A DNA stretch of 64,000 bases. Source: Cryptosporangium arvum DSM 44712 (lineage in GTDB: Bacteria > Actinomycetota > Actinomycetes > Mycobacteriales > Cryptosporangiaceae). Numbering within the stretch: the stretch's first letter is position 1; every line of letters starts with the position of its first letter. Below the pieces are notes generated by a model, which saw only the letters and a program-made list of their open reading frames with translations, was not told where the DNA came from and searched no databases. Below, piece by piece: positions 32,004 to 39,163 of this stretch. The DNA lies in assembly GCF_000585375.1 (NCBI RefSeq), contig NZ_KK073874.1:7599913-7663912 (forward strand), written 5' to 3'. The translations under genes and the position numbers were made by a program.

Positions 32004-32885
32004 CAGCTCCGTCCGCAGCTCGTGCGCGCCGTCGGCCCGCGTCCCCTCGTAGAAGACGCGGGTGCCGACGCCCGGCAGCGGCACCACCGAGACGTAACGC
32101 AACCCGCCCGGCGCGAACGGGGACCGCGTAGGCGGGCGCTGATCTGCGGTGAACGGCGTGAACAGCCCGTCGTCGCCGAGCCGGCCGTGCGCGACGCCGG
32201 TGACCTCTTCCCAGTTCTCCTCGGCCGTGGCGCGTCCGTCGTAGAGCGCGGTCACCCGGTCGTGGTCGACGAGCACCGAGGAGAACCGGACGCCCCGGGC
32301 GTCCCACGTCCCTGGACGCCCGGCGAGCGCGGTGCCGTGCCAGCTCCACTCGACGCCGTCCGGGCTGGTGGCGTACTCGGTCGTCATCCGGTCGGCGTGC
32401 TCGTCGGACTCCAGCGGGTGGACCGAGGCCCAGAGGTGCCAGCGGCCGGCCGCGGACACGATCACCGGGTCCTTCACGCCGACCGTCTCGTCACCGGGCA
32501 GTACGGTGCGCGGCGCGGCCAGCGGGAGCTTCTCCGGCGTGTCGGCCTCGAGCAGCACCACCCGCCAGTGCTTGGAGTGCGGTGTCGCCACGCTGACGTA
32601 GAGCCGCCACCGGCCGTCGGGAGCACGCAGCAGCGCCGGACGCTCGAGGGAGTCGGCGTCGAACTCCTCGCGGCGTACCTCCGCGATCGGTTCGAAGCGC
32701 AGCCCGTCGTCGGACCGCGCGATGACGTTCACGTAGCCGCGGCCCTCACCGATCGGCAGCCGTAGCCGGTAGGCCAGGTAGAACGATCCGTCGACCAGGA
32801 CCGCGCTGGGCGCGCCCGCCCAGGATCCGGTGGTCACGTCCGGCGGTTCGACGACGACCGTCGCTCCGTCCCAGCGAGGCAGCAC
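31989..32885 (-). CDS. Beta-propeller (GH43-like) protein of the sulfation operon
   Basis: A 298-residue protein with repeated beta-propeller blade motifs of the GH32/43/62/68 type: PSAVLVDGSFYLAYRLRLPI, RPALLRAPDGRWRLYVSVAT, VKDPVIVSAAGRWHLWASVH, GVRFSSVLVDHDRVTALYDG, APGGLRYVSVVPLPGVGTRV. Acidic residues lie at the propeller centre, but I could not verify the catalytic triad. It lacks a signal peptide. It is last in the cysC-cysD-cysN-sulfotransferase operon with a 1-base gap, so it probably acts on the product or acceptor of sulfation. It may be a glycosidase or a lectin-like protein. Confidence 0.7.
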   Translation of the reverse strand: MLPRWDGATVVVEPPDVTTGSWAGAPSAVLVDGSFYLAYRLRLPIGEGRGYVNVIARSDDGLRFEPIAEVRREEFDADSLERPALLRAPDGRWRLYVSVATPHSKHWRVVLLEADTPEKLPLAAPRTVLPGDETVGVKDPVIVSAAGRWHLWASVHPLESDEHADRMTTEYATSPDGVEWSWHGTALAGRPGTWDARGVRFSSVLVDHDRVTALYDGRATAEENWEEVTGVAHGRLGDDGLFTPFTADQRPPTRSPFAPGGLRYVSVVPLPGVGTRVFYEGTRADGAHELRTELLVAR

Positions 32886-32886
32886 G

Positions 32887-33828
32887 CTATCTCCTTTGAT
32901 GGTGTTCGGGCGGGTTCTCGAGATCCAGCCAATCCTGGAACGACTCGTCGGTCACCTTCTCCAGTAACGCGACGTCCTCGGTGAAGTACGGCAGGATCGC
33001 CGCGCGCTCGTCCGCGGTGGGCCGGGGGCGCGGGCCCTTCTGCCGGTGCAGTGCGGTGAGCAGCGGGCCGCGGGCCGCGAGCCGCAGCGGCACCGGGAAG
33101 TGCTGCCCGAACGTGCCCCCGACGCGCAGCGCGGTCCGCAGAACGGTGTTCAGTGGAGTGTCCGGCACGTACGGGGTGACGTTCTCCGACGGCACGGCGC
33201 CGAGCACCCCGGTGCGGACGCCGAGGAACGCGCAGACCCGGTCGAGCGTCTCGACCGGTGTGTCGCGCACGTCCCGGTAGCGCATCAGCAGCACCTGGTC
33301 GCGGTCGAACAGCGAGAAGAGGTGCTGGAGTTGCTCGCCGTAGCGTCCCTGGCCGAGGTAGTGCCAGAAGTGGGCCCAGCCGGCCGCTCTCCGGGCCGGC
33401 TCGGCGTCGCAGGCCGCGACGAAGCTCCGCTCGGGCTCCAGGCCCGCCGCCCACAGGTGGTACCAGTTCGAGTGCGCGCGGTCGACCGGGTTACGCAGCA
33501 CGACGATGAGCTTCGCGTCGGGGATCGTGCGCGCGATGCGGGCCTGGGCGTCGAGGTCGTAGAGGTAGAACGGGGTCGCTTCACCGGTCAGCGTGCCCGG
33601 TGGGGCCGGCGCGAACAGCGCCTCGTAGTCCGCGCGCCGCCAGACGTGCTCCTGATAGGTCTGCGCGTCACCGGGGCCTCCCTGCGCGGGCGGTGGCCCG
33701 TCGGAGAGGAAGTACTTCGGCTCCTTGACCGCGGACAGGTACAGCTCGGGGTGGCGCACGAGCGCGGCGTGCAGCGCGGTGGTGCCGGCCTTCGGGACGC
33801 CGATGACGAGGAAGTCGGGCAGCGTCAC
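32887..33828 (-). CDS. PAPS-dependent sulfotransferase
   Basis: A 313-residue cytosolic sulfotransferase. The 5'-phosphosulfate loop is FLVIGVPKAGTTALHAALVR, and the 3'-phosphate strand is LIVVLRNPVDRAHSNWYHLW. VKEPKYFLSDGP and LTGEATPFYLYD follow the pattern of heparan/carbohydrate-type bacterial sulfotransferases. The C terminus has the typical DVALLEKVTDESFQDWL. The start overlaps cysN by 4 bases. Together with CysC, CysD and CysN, which make PAPS from sulfate, it forms a self-sufficient sulfation unit. The acceptor is unknown; a cell-surface sugar is likely. Confidence 0.9.
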   Translation of the reverse strand: MTLPDFLVIGVPKAGTTALHAALVRHPELYLSAVKEPKYFLSDGPPPAQGGPGDAQTYQEHVWRRADYEALFAPAPPGTLTGEATPFYLYDLDAQARIARTIPDAKLIVVLRNPVDRAHSNWYHLWAAGLEPERSFVAACDAEPARRAAGWAHFWHYLGQGRYGEQLQHLFSLFDRDQVLLMRYRDVRDTPVETLDRVCAFLGVRTGVLGAVPSENVTPYVPDTPLNTVLRTALRVGGTFGQHFPVPLRLAARGPLLTALHRQKGPRPRPTADERAAILPYFTEDVALLEKVTDESFQDWLDLENPPEHHQRR

Positions 33829-35078
33829 GGCGTCTCTCTCCCCAGGCGGCGCACGAGTGCGGCGGCGATCGTGTCGCCGGTGCGCTCGGCGAGCAGCAGC
33901 GCGGCACCGGTCGTGCGGTCGACGCCGTACGGATCGACCGCGAGCGGCTCGGCGACGGCGATCGTCACCCGGCCGATGTCGTTGGTCTCCAGCCGGTCGG
34001 CCGGGCGTCGGCGGCCGGTGTCGATGTCGACGGTGTCGGTGACGTCGCGGACCTGCCCGCGCACGAGCTTGCCGCCGAGGCGGACCTGGACCCGGTCGCC
34101 CGCGGTCACCGGCCGCTCCCCCACCACCGCGAGGTCGGCGACGAACTCGCGGACCACCTCGGCCGGGTCGCCCGCGGCGACGATCAGCTCGCCGCGTCCG
34201 ACGTGGAGGTCGTCGGCGAGCGCCACGGCCACCGCGGCGCCTTCACCGGCCGCCGCGAGCGGGCCGTCGGCGTCCTCGACGGTACGGATGCGGGTGCGCC
34301 GCCCGGCCGGCTGCACGATCACCTCGTCGCCGGGTTTCACGATCCCGGCGGCCACCGTGCCGAGATACTTCCTGGTGTCGCCCCGGGCCACCCACTGGAC
34401 GGGGAGCCGGAGCGGAGCGTCGGCCCGGACCGGGACCTCGACCGAGGCGAGGAGGTCGAGCAGCGTCGGACCTTCGTACCAGGGCGTGCGGCGGGACTTC
34501 CTGGTCACGTTGTCGCCGCTCTTCGCGCTCACCGGTACCGCCGTGACCTGCCCGATGCCGACCTCCTTGGCGTAGGCCTCGGCGTCCTCGACGACCGCGG
34601 TGAACGCGCGCTCGTCGTAGCCGACCAGGTCGATCTTGTTCACCGCCAGGATCAGGTGCGGCACCCGGAGCAACGCCGCGACCGCCGCGTGCCGCCGGGT
34701 CTGCTCAACGAGCCCGTTACGCACGTCGACGAGCAACAGCGCCACGTCGGCCGACGACATGCCGGTGACCGTGTTCCGGGTGTACTCGACGTGGCCCGGG
34801 CAGTCGACCAGGATCACGTCACGCGCGGGTGTGGACAGGTACCGGTGCGCGACGTCGATCGTGATGCCCTGCTCACGCTCGCTGCGCAACCCGTCGACGA
34901 GCAGCGAGAGGTCGAGATCGGCGCCGCGGGCCCGGCTGGCCGAGGACACCGCCTGCAGCGTGTCGGCGAGCACGGCCTTGCCGTCGAAGAGCAGCCGCCC
35001 GACGAGCGTGCTCTTGCCGTCGTCGACCGAACCCGCGGTGGCGACGCGGAGGAGCCCGGTGGCACCGGCGGATCTCAT
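33825..35078 (-). CDS. cysN: Sulfate adenylyltransferase GTPase subunit CysN
   Basis: A 417-residue EF-Tu-like GTPase. G1 is TAGSVDDGKSTLVGRLL, G3 is VILVDCPGHVEYTRN, G4 is ILAVNKIDLVG. Barrel domains 2 and 3 follow (LRLPVQWVARG, GRRRPADRLETNDIGRVTIA). CysN activates CysD to make APS from sulfate and ATP. The protein has no fused APS kinase, which is a separate gene (cysC) in this operon. The ATG shares a base with the cysD stop (TGATG), so the subunits are made together. Confidence 0.94.
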   Translation of the reverse strand: MRSAGATGLLRVATAGSVDDGKSTLVGRLLFDGKAVLADTLQAVSSASRARGADLDLSLLVDGLRSEREQGITIDVAHRYLSTPARDVILVDCPGHVEYTRNTVTGMSSADVALLLVDVRNGLVEQTRRHAAVAALLRVPHLILAVNKIDLVGYDERAFTAVVEDAEAYAKEVGIGQVTAVPVSAKSGDNVTRKSRRTPWYEGPTLLDLLASVEVPVRADAPLRLPVQWVARGDTRKYLGTVAAGIVKPGDEVIVQPAGRRTRIRTVEDADGPLAAAGEGAAVAVALADDLHVGRGELIVAAGDPAEVVREFVADLAVVGERPVTAGDRVQVRLGGKLVRGQVRDVTDTVDIDTGRRRPADRLETNDIGRVTIAVAEPLAVDPYGVDRTTGAALLLAERTGDTIAAALVRRLGRETP

Positions 35079-36061
35079 CAGAAGTACCCCTCCCGCTTAC
35101 GGTCCTCCATCGCCGCGTCGCTCGTGCGGTCGTCGGCCCTGGTGGCGCCGCGCTCGGACTGCTCGGCCAGCGTCACCTCGGCCAGCACCGCTTCGGCGTC
35201 CGTGGCGTCGCTCTCCACCGCGCCGGTGCTGATCGCGTCGCCGACCGTGCGGTAGCGGACGCGCCGCCTGCTCGCAGTGGAACGGTCGGAATCCGACGAC
35301 CACTCGGTGATCGCGAGCAGCATGCCGTCGCGCTCGACGACGTCACGCTCGTGGGCGTAGTAGAGCGCAGGCAGCTCGATGCGTTCGCGCGCGATGTAGC
35401 GCCAGACGTCGAGCTCGGTCCAGTTCGAGAGCGGGAAGACCCGGACGTTCTCCCCCGGCTGGTGGGCGCCGTTGTAGAGGCGCCAGAGCTCGGGGCGCTG
35501 GCGGTGGGGATCCCAGCCGCCGAACGCGTCGCGCAGCGAGAAGATGCGCTCCTTGGCCCTGGCCTTCTCCTCGTCGCGGCGGGCGCCGCCGATCAGCGCG
35601 TCGAACGTGTGGGTCTCGATCGCGTCGAGCAGCGTGCGGCTCTGGAGCGCGTTGCGCGACCGGCCGGGGGCGACGTCGGTGACGCGGCCGGCCGCGATCG
35701 TGTCCTCGACGCGGGCCACCTCGAGGCGGGCGCCGGTCTGCTCGACGCGGCGGTCGCGGAAGTCGAGCACCTCGGCGAAGTTGTGTCCGGTGTCGACGTG
35801 GAGCAGCGGGAACGGCAGCGGCGCGCCGCCGAACGCGCGGGTGGCCACGTGCAGCAGCACCGCGGAGTCCTTGCCGCCGCTGAACAGCAGCGCCGGGCGG
35901 TCGAACTGCCCCGCCGCCTCCCGGAGCACGTGGATCGCCTCGGCCTCGAGCAGGTCGAGCGCCCCCGGCGCCGAGTGCCCGGTAACCACCCCGGCGACCC
36001 GGCTGCTCACACCCGGCGTGCCGACGGCCGCCGCGGTGGCGCCGGACCCGGCGGTGTTCAT
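35078..36061 (-). CDS. cysD: Sulfate adenylyltransferase subunit CysD
   Basis: A 327-residue PP-loop adenylyltransferase. The PP loop is LLFSGGKDSAVLLHVATRAF, followed by LLHVDTGHNFAEVLDFRD and IGGARRDEEKARAKERIFS. RVRYRTVGDAISTGAVES and EDRKREGYF at the C terminus are standard for CysD. A ~40-residue Gly/Ala-rich N terminus precedes the fold. It overlaps cysC by 4 bases and cysN by 1 base. Confidence 0.94.
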   Translation of the reverse strand: MNTAGSGATAAAVGTPGVSSRVAGVVTGHSAPGALDLLEAEAIHVLREAAGQFDRPALLFSGGKDSAVLLHVATRAFGGAPLPFPLLHVDTGHNFAEVLDFRDRRVEQTGARLEVARVEDTIAAGRVTDVAPGRSRNALQSRTLLDAIETHTFDALIGGARRDEEKARAKERIFSLRDAFGGWDPHRQRPELWRLYNGAHQPGENVRVFPLSNWTELDVWRYIARERIELPALYYAHERDVVERDGMLLAITEWSSDSDRSTASRRRVRYRTVGDAISTGAVESDATDAEAVLAEVTLAEQSERGATRADDRTSDAAMEDRKREGYF

Positions 36062-36603
36062 GCGAGGCCTCGTTCGGTGAGCAGGGCCAGCAGGCGGTCG
36101 GCGCTGGCCGCCACCGGCTCCTCGTGGGTGCGCAGCACGAGGTCGGGGGCGGCGGGGGCCTCGTAGGGTGCGTCGACACCGGTGAGGCCGGAGACGGCAC
36201 CGGCCCGCTGACCGGCATAGAGACCCTTGACGTCGCGATCGGAGCACACCTCGACCGGCGCGGCCGCGTACACCTCGAGGAACGCCAGCTTCTCCGCGTC
36301 GGACGCCGCGCGCAACGCGTCCCGGTCGGCGGCGTACGGCGATACCAGCGGCGCGAACGCGAGCACGCCATTGCGGGCCAGCAACCGCGCGATCCATCCC
36401 ACGCGGGCGACCTGGGTGGCCCGGTCGGCGCGGGAGAAACCGAGGTCGGCGGAGAGGAACGTGCGGATCTCGTCGCCGTCGAGCACCTCGACGCGCCGCC
36501 CATCGGCACGGAGGCGCTCGGCGGCGACGAGCGCGACGGTGGTCTTGCCCGCGCTGGGCAGGCCGGTCAACCAGACGGTGGCACCTGGGGATTCGTGTGT
36601 CAC
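36058..36603 (-). CDS. cysC: Adenylylsulfate kinase CysC
   Basis: A 181-residue APS kinase. The P-loop is VWLTGLPSAGKTTVALVAAE, then VEVLDGDEIRTFLSADLGFS, the APS-binding DRATQVARVGWIARLLARNG, and RDVKGLYAGQRAGAVSGLTG. It phosphorylates APS to PAPS, the sulfate donor. It is first in the five-gene operon, and APS reductase/PAPS reductase genes are absent, which points to sulfation rather than cysteine synthesis. The ATG lies in a short 61-base gap after the lipoprotein gene. Confidence 0.93.
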   Translation of the reverse strand: MTHESPGATVWLTGLPSAGKTTVALVAAERLRADGRRVEVLDGDEIRTFLSADLGFSRADRATQVARVGWIARLLARNGVLAFAPLVSPYAADRDALRAASDAEKLAFLEVYAAAPVEVCSDRDVKGLYAGQRAGAVSGLTGVDAPYEAPAAPDLVLRTHEEPVAASADRLLALLTERGLA

Positions 36604-36664
36604 CTGGCCATTGTTACCCGGCTTGGCCCCTCAGCTACACGTATCCCACCGATGCGATAGGGAA

Positions 36665-36997
36665 TTAGGCGGCGGAGATCTTCACGACCACGTTGTCCGC
36701 GGTGATCTCCTGGACGGAGATGTTGAAGCCCTCGGACTGGGCGTCCTGACCGACCGGAACCGTCACCTGCTGCCCGGCGATCTCCAACGTGGCCTGGCTG
36801 TTCTGCACGTTCACCAGCTTGGCGTCGACGCCGAGCACCGAGACGCTGGCGTTGACCCCGCGGTCGAAGGTGACCGTGCAGGAGTTGAGGTTGCAGTCCG
36901 TCTGAGAGCCCTCGCCGCCACAGCCGGAGAGCAGGGCCAGCCCAAGTGCGGCGGCAGCGAGGAAGCCACCGATTCGACGTGCTTTTATGCTGGTCAC
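36665..36997 (-). CDS. Small lipoprotein
   Basis: A 110-residue protein with a lipoprotein signal peptide: basic start (TSIKARRIGG), hydrophobic core (FLAAAALGLALLSGCGG) and the lipobox LSGC at the acylated cysteine, ~residue 25. The mature part has a Cys pair (TDCNLNSCTVTFDRG) and short beta strands ending VVVKISAA. It is anchored outside the membrane; function unknown. The GTG start has no ribosome site but a TACACT -10 element sits six bases upstream, so the message may be leaderless. Confidence 0.8.
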   Translation of the reverse strand: MTSIKARRIGGFLAAAALGLALLSGCGGEGSQTDCNLNSCTVTFDRGVNASVSVLGVDAKLVNVQNSQATLEIAGQQVTVPVGQDAQSEGFNISVQEITADNVVVKISAA

Positions 36998-37003
36998 ACA
37001 CCC

Positions 37004-37009
37004 AGTGTA
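37004..37009 (-). promoter_or_regulatory. -10 element for a leaderless lipoprotein transcript
   Basis: Minus-strand TACACT, 6 bases before the GTG at 36997. It is the same hexamer as that of the ABC transporter at 43668-43673. Confidence 0.4.
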
Positions 37010-37069
37010 GGAACACCGCGCCACCGGGTGACCGGTCGCGAGGGCCAACCAAACCGGGCCGGAGGGGTG

Positions 37070-37109
37070 GGGCTCTCCGCGGATGACGGGGGGCAACCGC
37101 GGAGAGCCC
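37070..37109 (-). terminator. Strong hairpin downstream of the FAD oxidoreductase gene
   Basis: GGGCTCTCCGCGG and CCGCGGAGAGCCC form a perfect 13-bp stem with a 14-base loop. It begins 14 bases past the stop of the minus-strand FAD gene. There is no strong T-run, as is common in GC-rich actinomycetes. Confidence 0.65.
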
Positions 37110-37123
37110 GCTCAAGGGTGCTC

Positions 37124-38491
37124 TCAGCTGAGCACCGGGTGGTTGCTGCGAATGACACCCAGGGGGTCACGGCGCTGCTTGACGTCGCGCAGCCGGGCCA
37201 GTACGTCGGGCGGGAACGCGGCCACCGGGCTCTCCTCCGACCCGAGGAACGTGAAGAAGATCCGTCCGCTGGCGTGCGGCGCGAACGCCTCGGCCAGCAG
37301 GGCCTGGTGCGCCTCGATGTGCTCGGCCATCCCCGGCCCCATCGGCATGCCGATCCCGGTGAGCGCGAACCTCTCCTCGAGGTGTCCGACCGCACCCCCG
37401 CCGGCCGTCGGGCGCGCCAGCGCCCCGCCGAGGTGGCGCAGCTGCACCGACGTGAGCGGCGAACCGCTGTGCGGCCCGGCGACGCCGAGCAGCGTGTCGG
37501 CGGCGTCGTCGTCCAGTTCGGGCAGCAGCGCCGCGTACTCCATCGCCGGCACCGGGTCGAGCGGCTCGGCGGCGACCGACCCCAGATCGGCGACCTGCAG
37601 CGGGCCGACGGTGTCGAGCAGCGTCCCCGGCACCGCGAGCAGGCGGGCGAGCAGTTCCCGGCCGGTAGCCGGCCCACCGAGGTAGGTGGCGTCGACCGCG
37701 ACCATCGCCCGGCCCCGGAGGAACTCCGGCAGCTCGGGGATCGGCGGGAAGCGCAGCAGCGTGTACCAGAGGCTCAGGTCGTCCGGCGCCGTCGCGACGG
37801 TGTCCCGGTAGGCCTCCAGCACCTCGGCGGCGCGCTCGGCCGGCCAGAGCAACCGGCCGCCGTAGAGGAGCGGGGCCGGGTGCAGGTCGAACTCGAGCTC
37901 GGTCACCAGCGCGAAGTCGCCACCGCCACCGCGCAGGGCCCAGAACAGCTCGGGGTCGTGCGCGGCGTCCACCCGGTAGCGGTCACCGAACGCGTCGACG
38001 ACCTCGGCCGACCGGACCGCGTTGGCCGCGAAGCCGTAGCGGCGGCCGAACCAGGACAGCCCGCCGCCCAGCGTGAACCCGACGACGCTGGGGCCGGTGG
38101 AGCTGCCGGCCAGACCGGTCAGGCCGTGCGCCCCGGCCCGGGTCAACACGTCCGCCCACCCGGCACCGGCGGCGACGCGGGCGGTCCGGGCGACCGGATC
38201 GACGTCGACGCCGCGGAGCGCTCCGGTACGCAGCAGGATCGTGTCACGCAGGGCGGTGGTGGCGCCGTGCCCGACGGGCTGGGCGGCCACGGTGAGACCG
38301 TTGCGGTTCGCGTACCGCACGGTGGCGGCGACGTCGTCGGCGTCCTCCGCGATGACCACGGCCCGGACGTCCTGCTTCACCTGGAGGTTCCAGGGTCGGC
38401 GGGCCACCTCCCAGCCGGAGTCGCCCGGCGAGAGAACCTGGCCGCGCACCGCGCGGGCCAGGTCCGAGCCGACCGCGTTGGTGGTGATCAT
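37124..38491 (-). CDS. FAD-binding oxidoreductase (BBE-like, PCMH-type)
   Basis: A 455-residue flavoenzyme. The FAD-binding domain has VRAVVIAEDADDVAATVRYA, LTVAAQPVGHGATTALRDTI and SVVGFTLGGGLSWFGRRYGF; the C-terminal BBE element is PLGVIRSNHPVLS. The conserved cysteine/histidine of bicovalent family members is not present in the usual position; one His (GHG) remains, so FAD could be attached to it singly. Such enzymes oxidise sugars, alkaloids or polyketides and occur in natural-product loci. It is divergent from the GNAT-SARP operon, with SARP-type repeats between. Confidence 0.88.
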   Translation of the reverse strand: MITTNAVGSDLARAVRGQVLSPGDSGWEVARRPWNLQVKQDVRAVVIAEDADDVAATVRYANRNGLTVAAQPVGHGATTALRDTILLRTGALRGVDVDPVARTARVAAGAGWADVLTRAGAHGLTGLAGSSTGPSVVGFTLGGGLSWFGRRYGFAANAVRSAEVVDAFGDRYRVDAAHDPELFWALRGGGGDFALVTELEFDLHPAPLLYGGRLLWPAERAAEVLEAYRDTVATAPDDLSLWYTLLRFPPIPELPEFLRGRAMVAVDATYLGGPATGRELLARLLAVPGTLLDTVGPLQVADLGSVAAEPLDPVPAMEYAALLPELDDDAADTLLGVAGPHSGSPLTSVQLRHLGGALARPTAGGGAVGHLEERFALTGIGMPMGPGMAEHIEAHQALLAEAFAPHASGRIFFTFLGSEESPVAAFPPDVLARLRDVKQRRDPLGVIRSNHPVLS

Positions 38492-38546
38492 CGTCGTGCC
38501 CCCACTGCCTGTTCCGTGTCCTGACGACGGAAACAGTGGCGCAAGC

Positions 38547-38607
38547 GGCTTGGCGCCGACTTGATCCTGACTTGGAGCGCCGGTTGACCGCTTGAATCGG
38601 TGACTTG
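38547..38607 (+). repeat. 11-bp-phased GACTTG direct repeats (SARP-type operator)
   Basis: GGCTTG at 38547, GACTTG at 38558 and 38569, and GACTTG again at 38602, three 11-bp steps further. The two positions between (38580, 38591) carry degenerate copies. An inverted copy, CAAGTC, lies at 38663-38668. Heptamers in 11-bp phase are the binding pattern of SARP regulators, and a SARP gene is the second gene downstream. Confidence 0.6.
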
Positions 38608-38688
38608 GACGGCTTTTCGACCCGAGTTGCGGCAATCGCGGGATTGGCGCCCTAGCCGGATCCAAGTCGGCCCCTAACCGGCCGGGGA

Positions 38689-39153
38689 ATGCTCACGTCC
38701 GTGACTAGTCCCCTGCCTTCAGACGACGTGACGGTCGCGGACATGGTGGTGTTCCGGATCTCCCCGCCCGCGGCGCCGGAACCGGCCATCGACCTGCTGC
38801 GCCGGTGCGCGCTGGAGGCGCCCGCGGGCGCGCACTACTACGTGCTGGTGGACGTGGCCGCCGAGGATCCGCACCGCGCGCTGGCGGTCGCCGCCGTGGT
38901 GGGCCACCGGATGACCGCGCTCGCGGTCGAGCCCGCGCTCCGGGGCCGGGGGCTGGCCTCGCGGCTCCTGGCCGACGTCCGCCGGACGCTCCACACCCGG
39001 GGCGAGGCGCTCGAACTCCGTACCAACGCCGACGCCGCGACGACGAAGATCCTGCGCAGACTCGGCTTCACGGCCGATACCGACGCTGTGAGCAGCAATT
39101 ACGCTCACCAGTCGGAAGGGCGCCCGACACGTTGGTTGTCCCGGGACATCTGA
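38689..39153 (+). CDS. GNAT family N-acetyltransferase
   Basis: A 154-residue acetyltransferase. The acetyl-CoA site is ALAVEPALRGRGLASRLLAD (R-G-x-G-L-A), preceded by beta strands (YYVLVDVAAEDPHRALAVAA) and followed by LELRTNADAATTKILRRLGF. No ribosome site precedes the ATG; a GTG four codons later is an alternative. It lies 10 bases upstream of the SARP gene in one operon, and that gene has a GGAGGGG site. Substrate unknown. Confidence 0.82.
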   Translation: MLTSVTSPLPSDDVTVADMVVFRISPPAAPEPAIDLLRRCALEAPAGAHYYVLVDVAAEDPHRALAVAAVVGHRMTALAVEPALRGRGLASRLLADVRRTLHTRGEALELRTNADAATTKILRRLGFTADTDAVSSNYAHQSEGRPTRWLSRDI

Positions 39154-39163
39154 CGGAGGGGCA

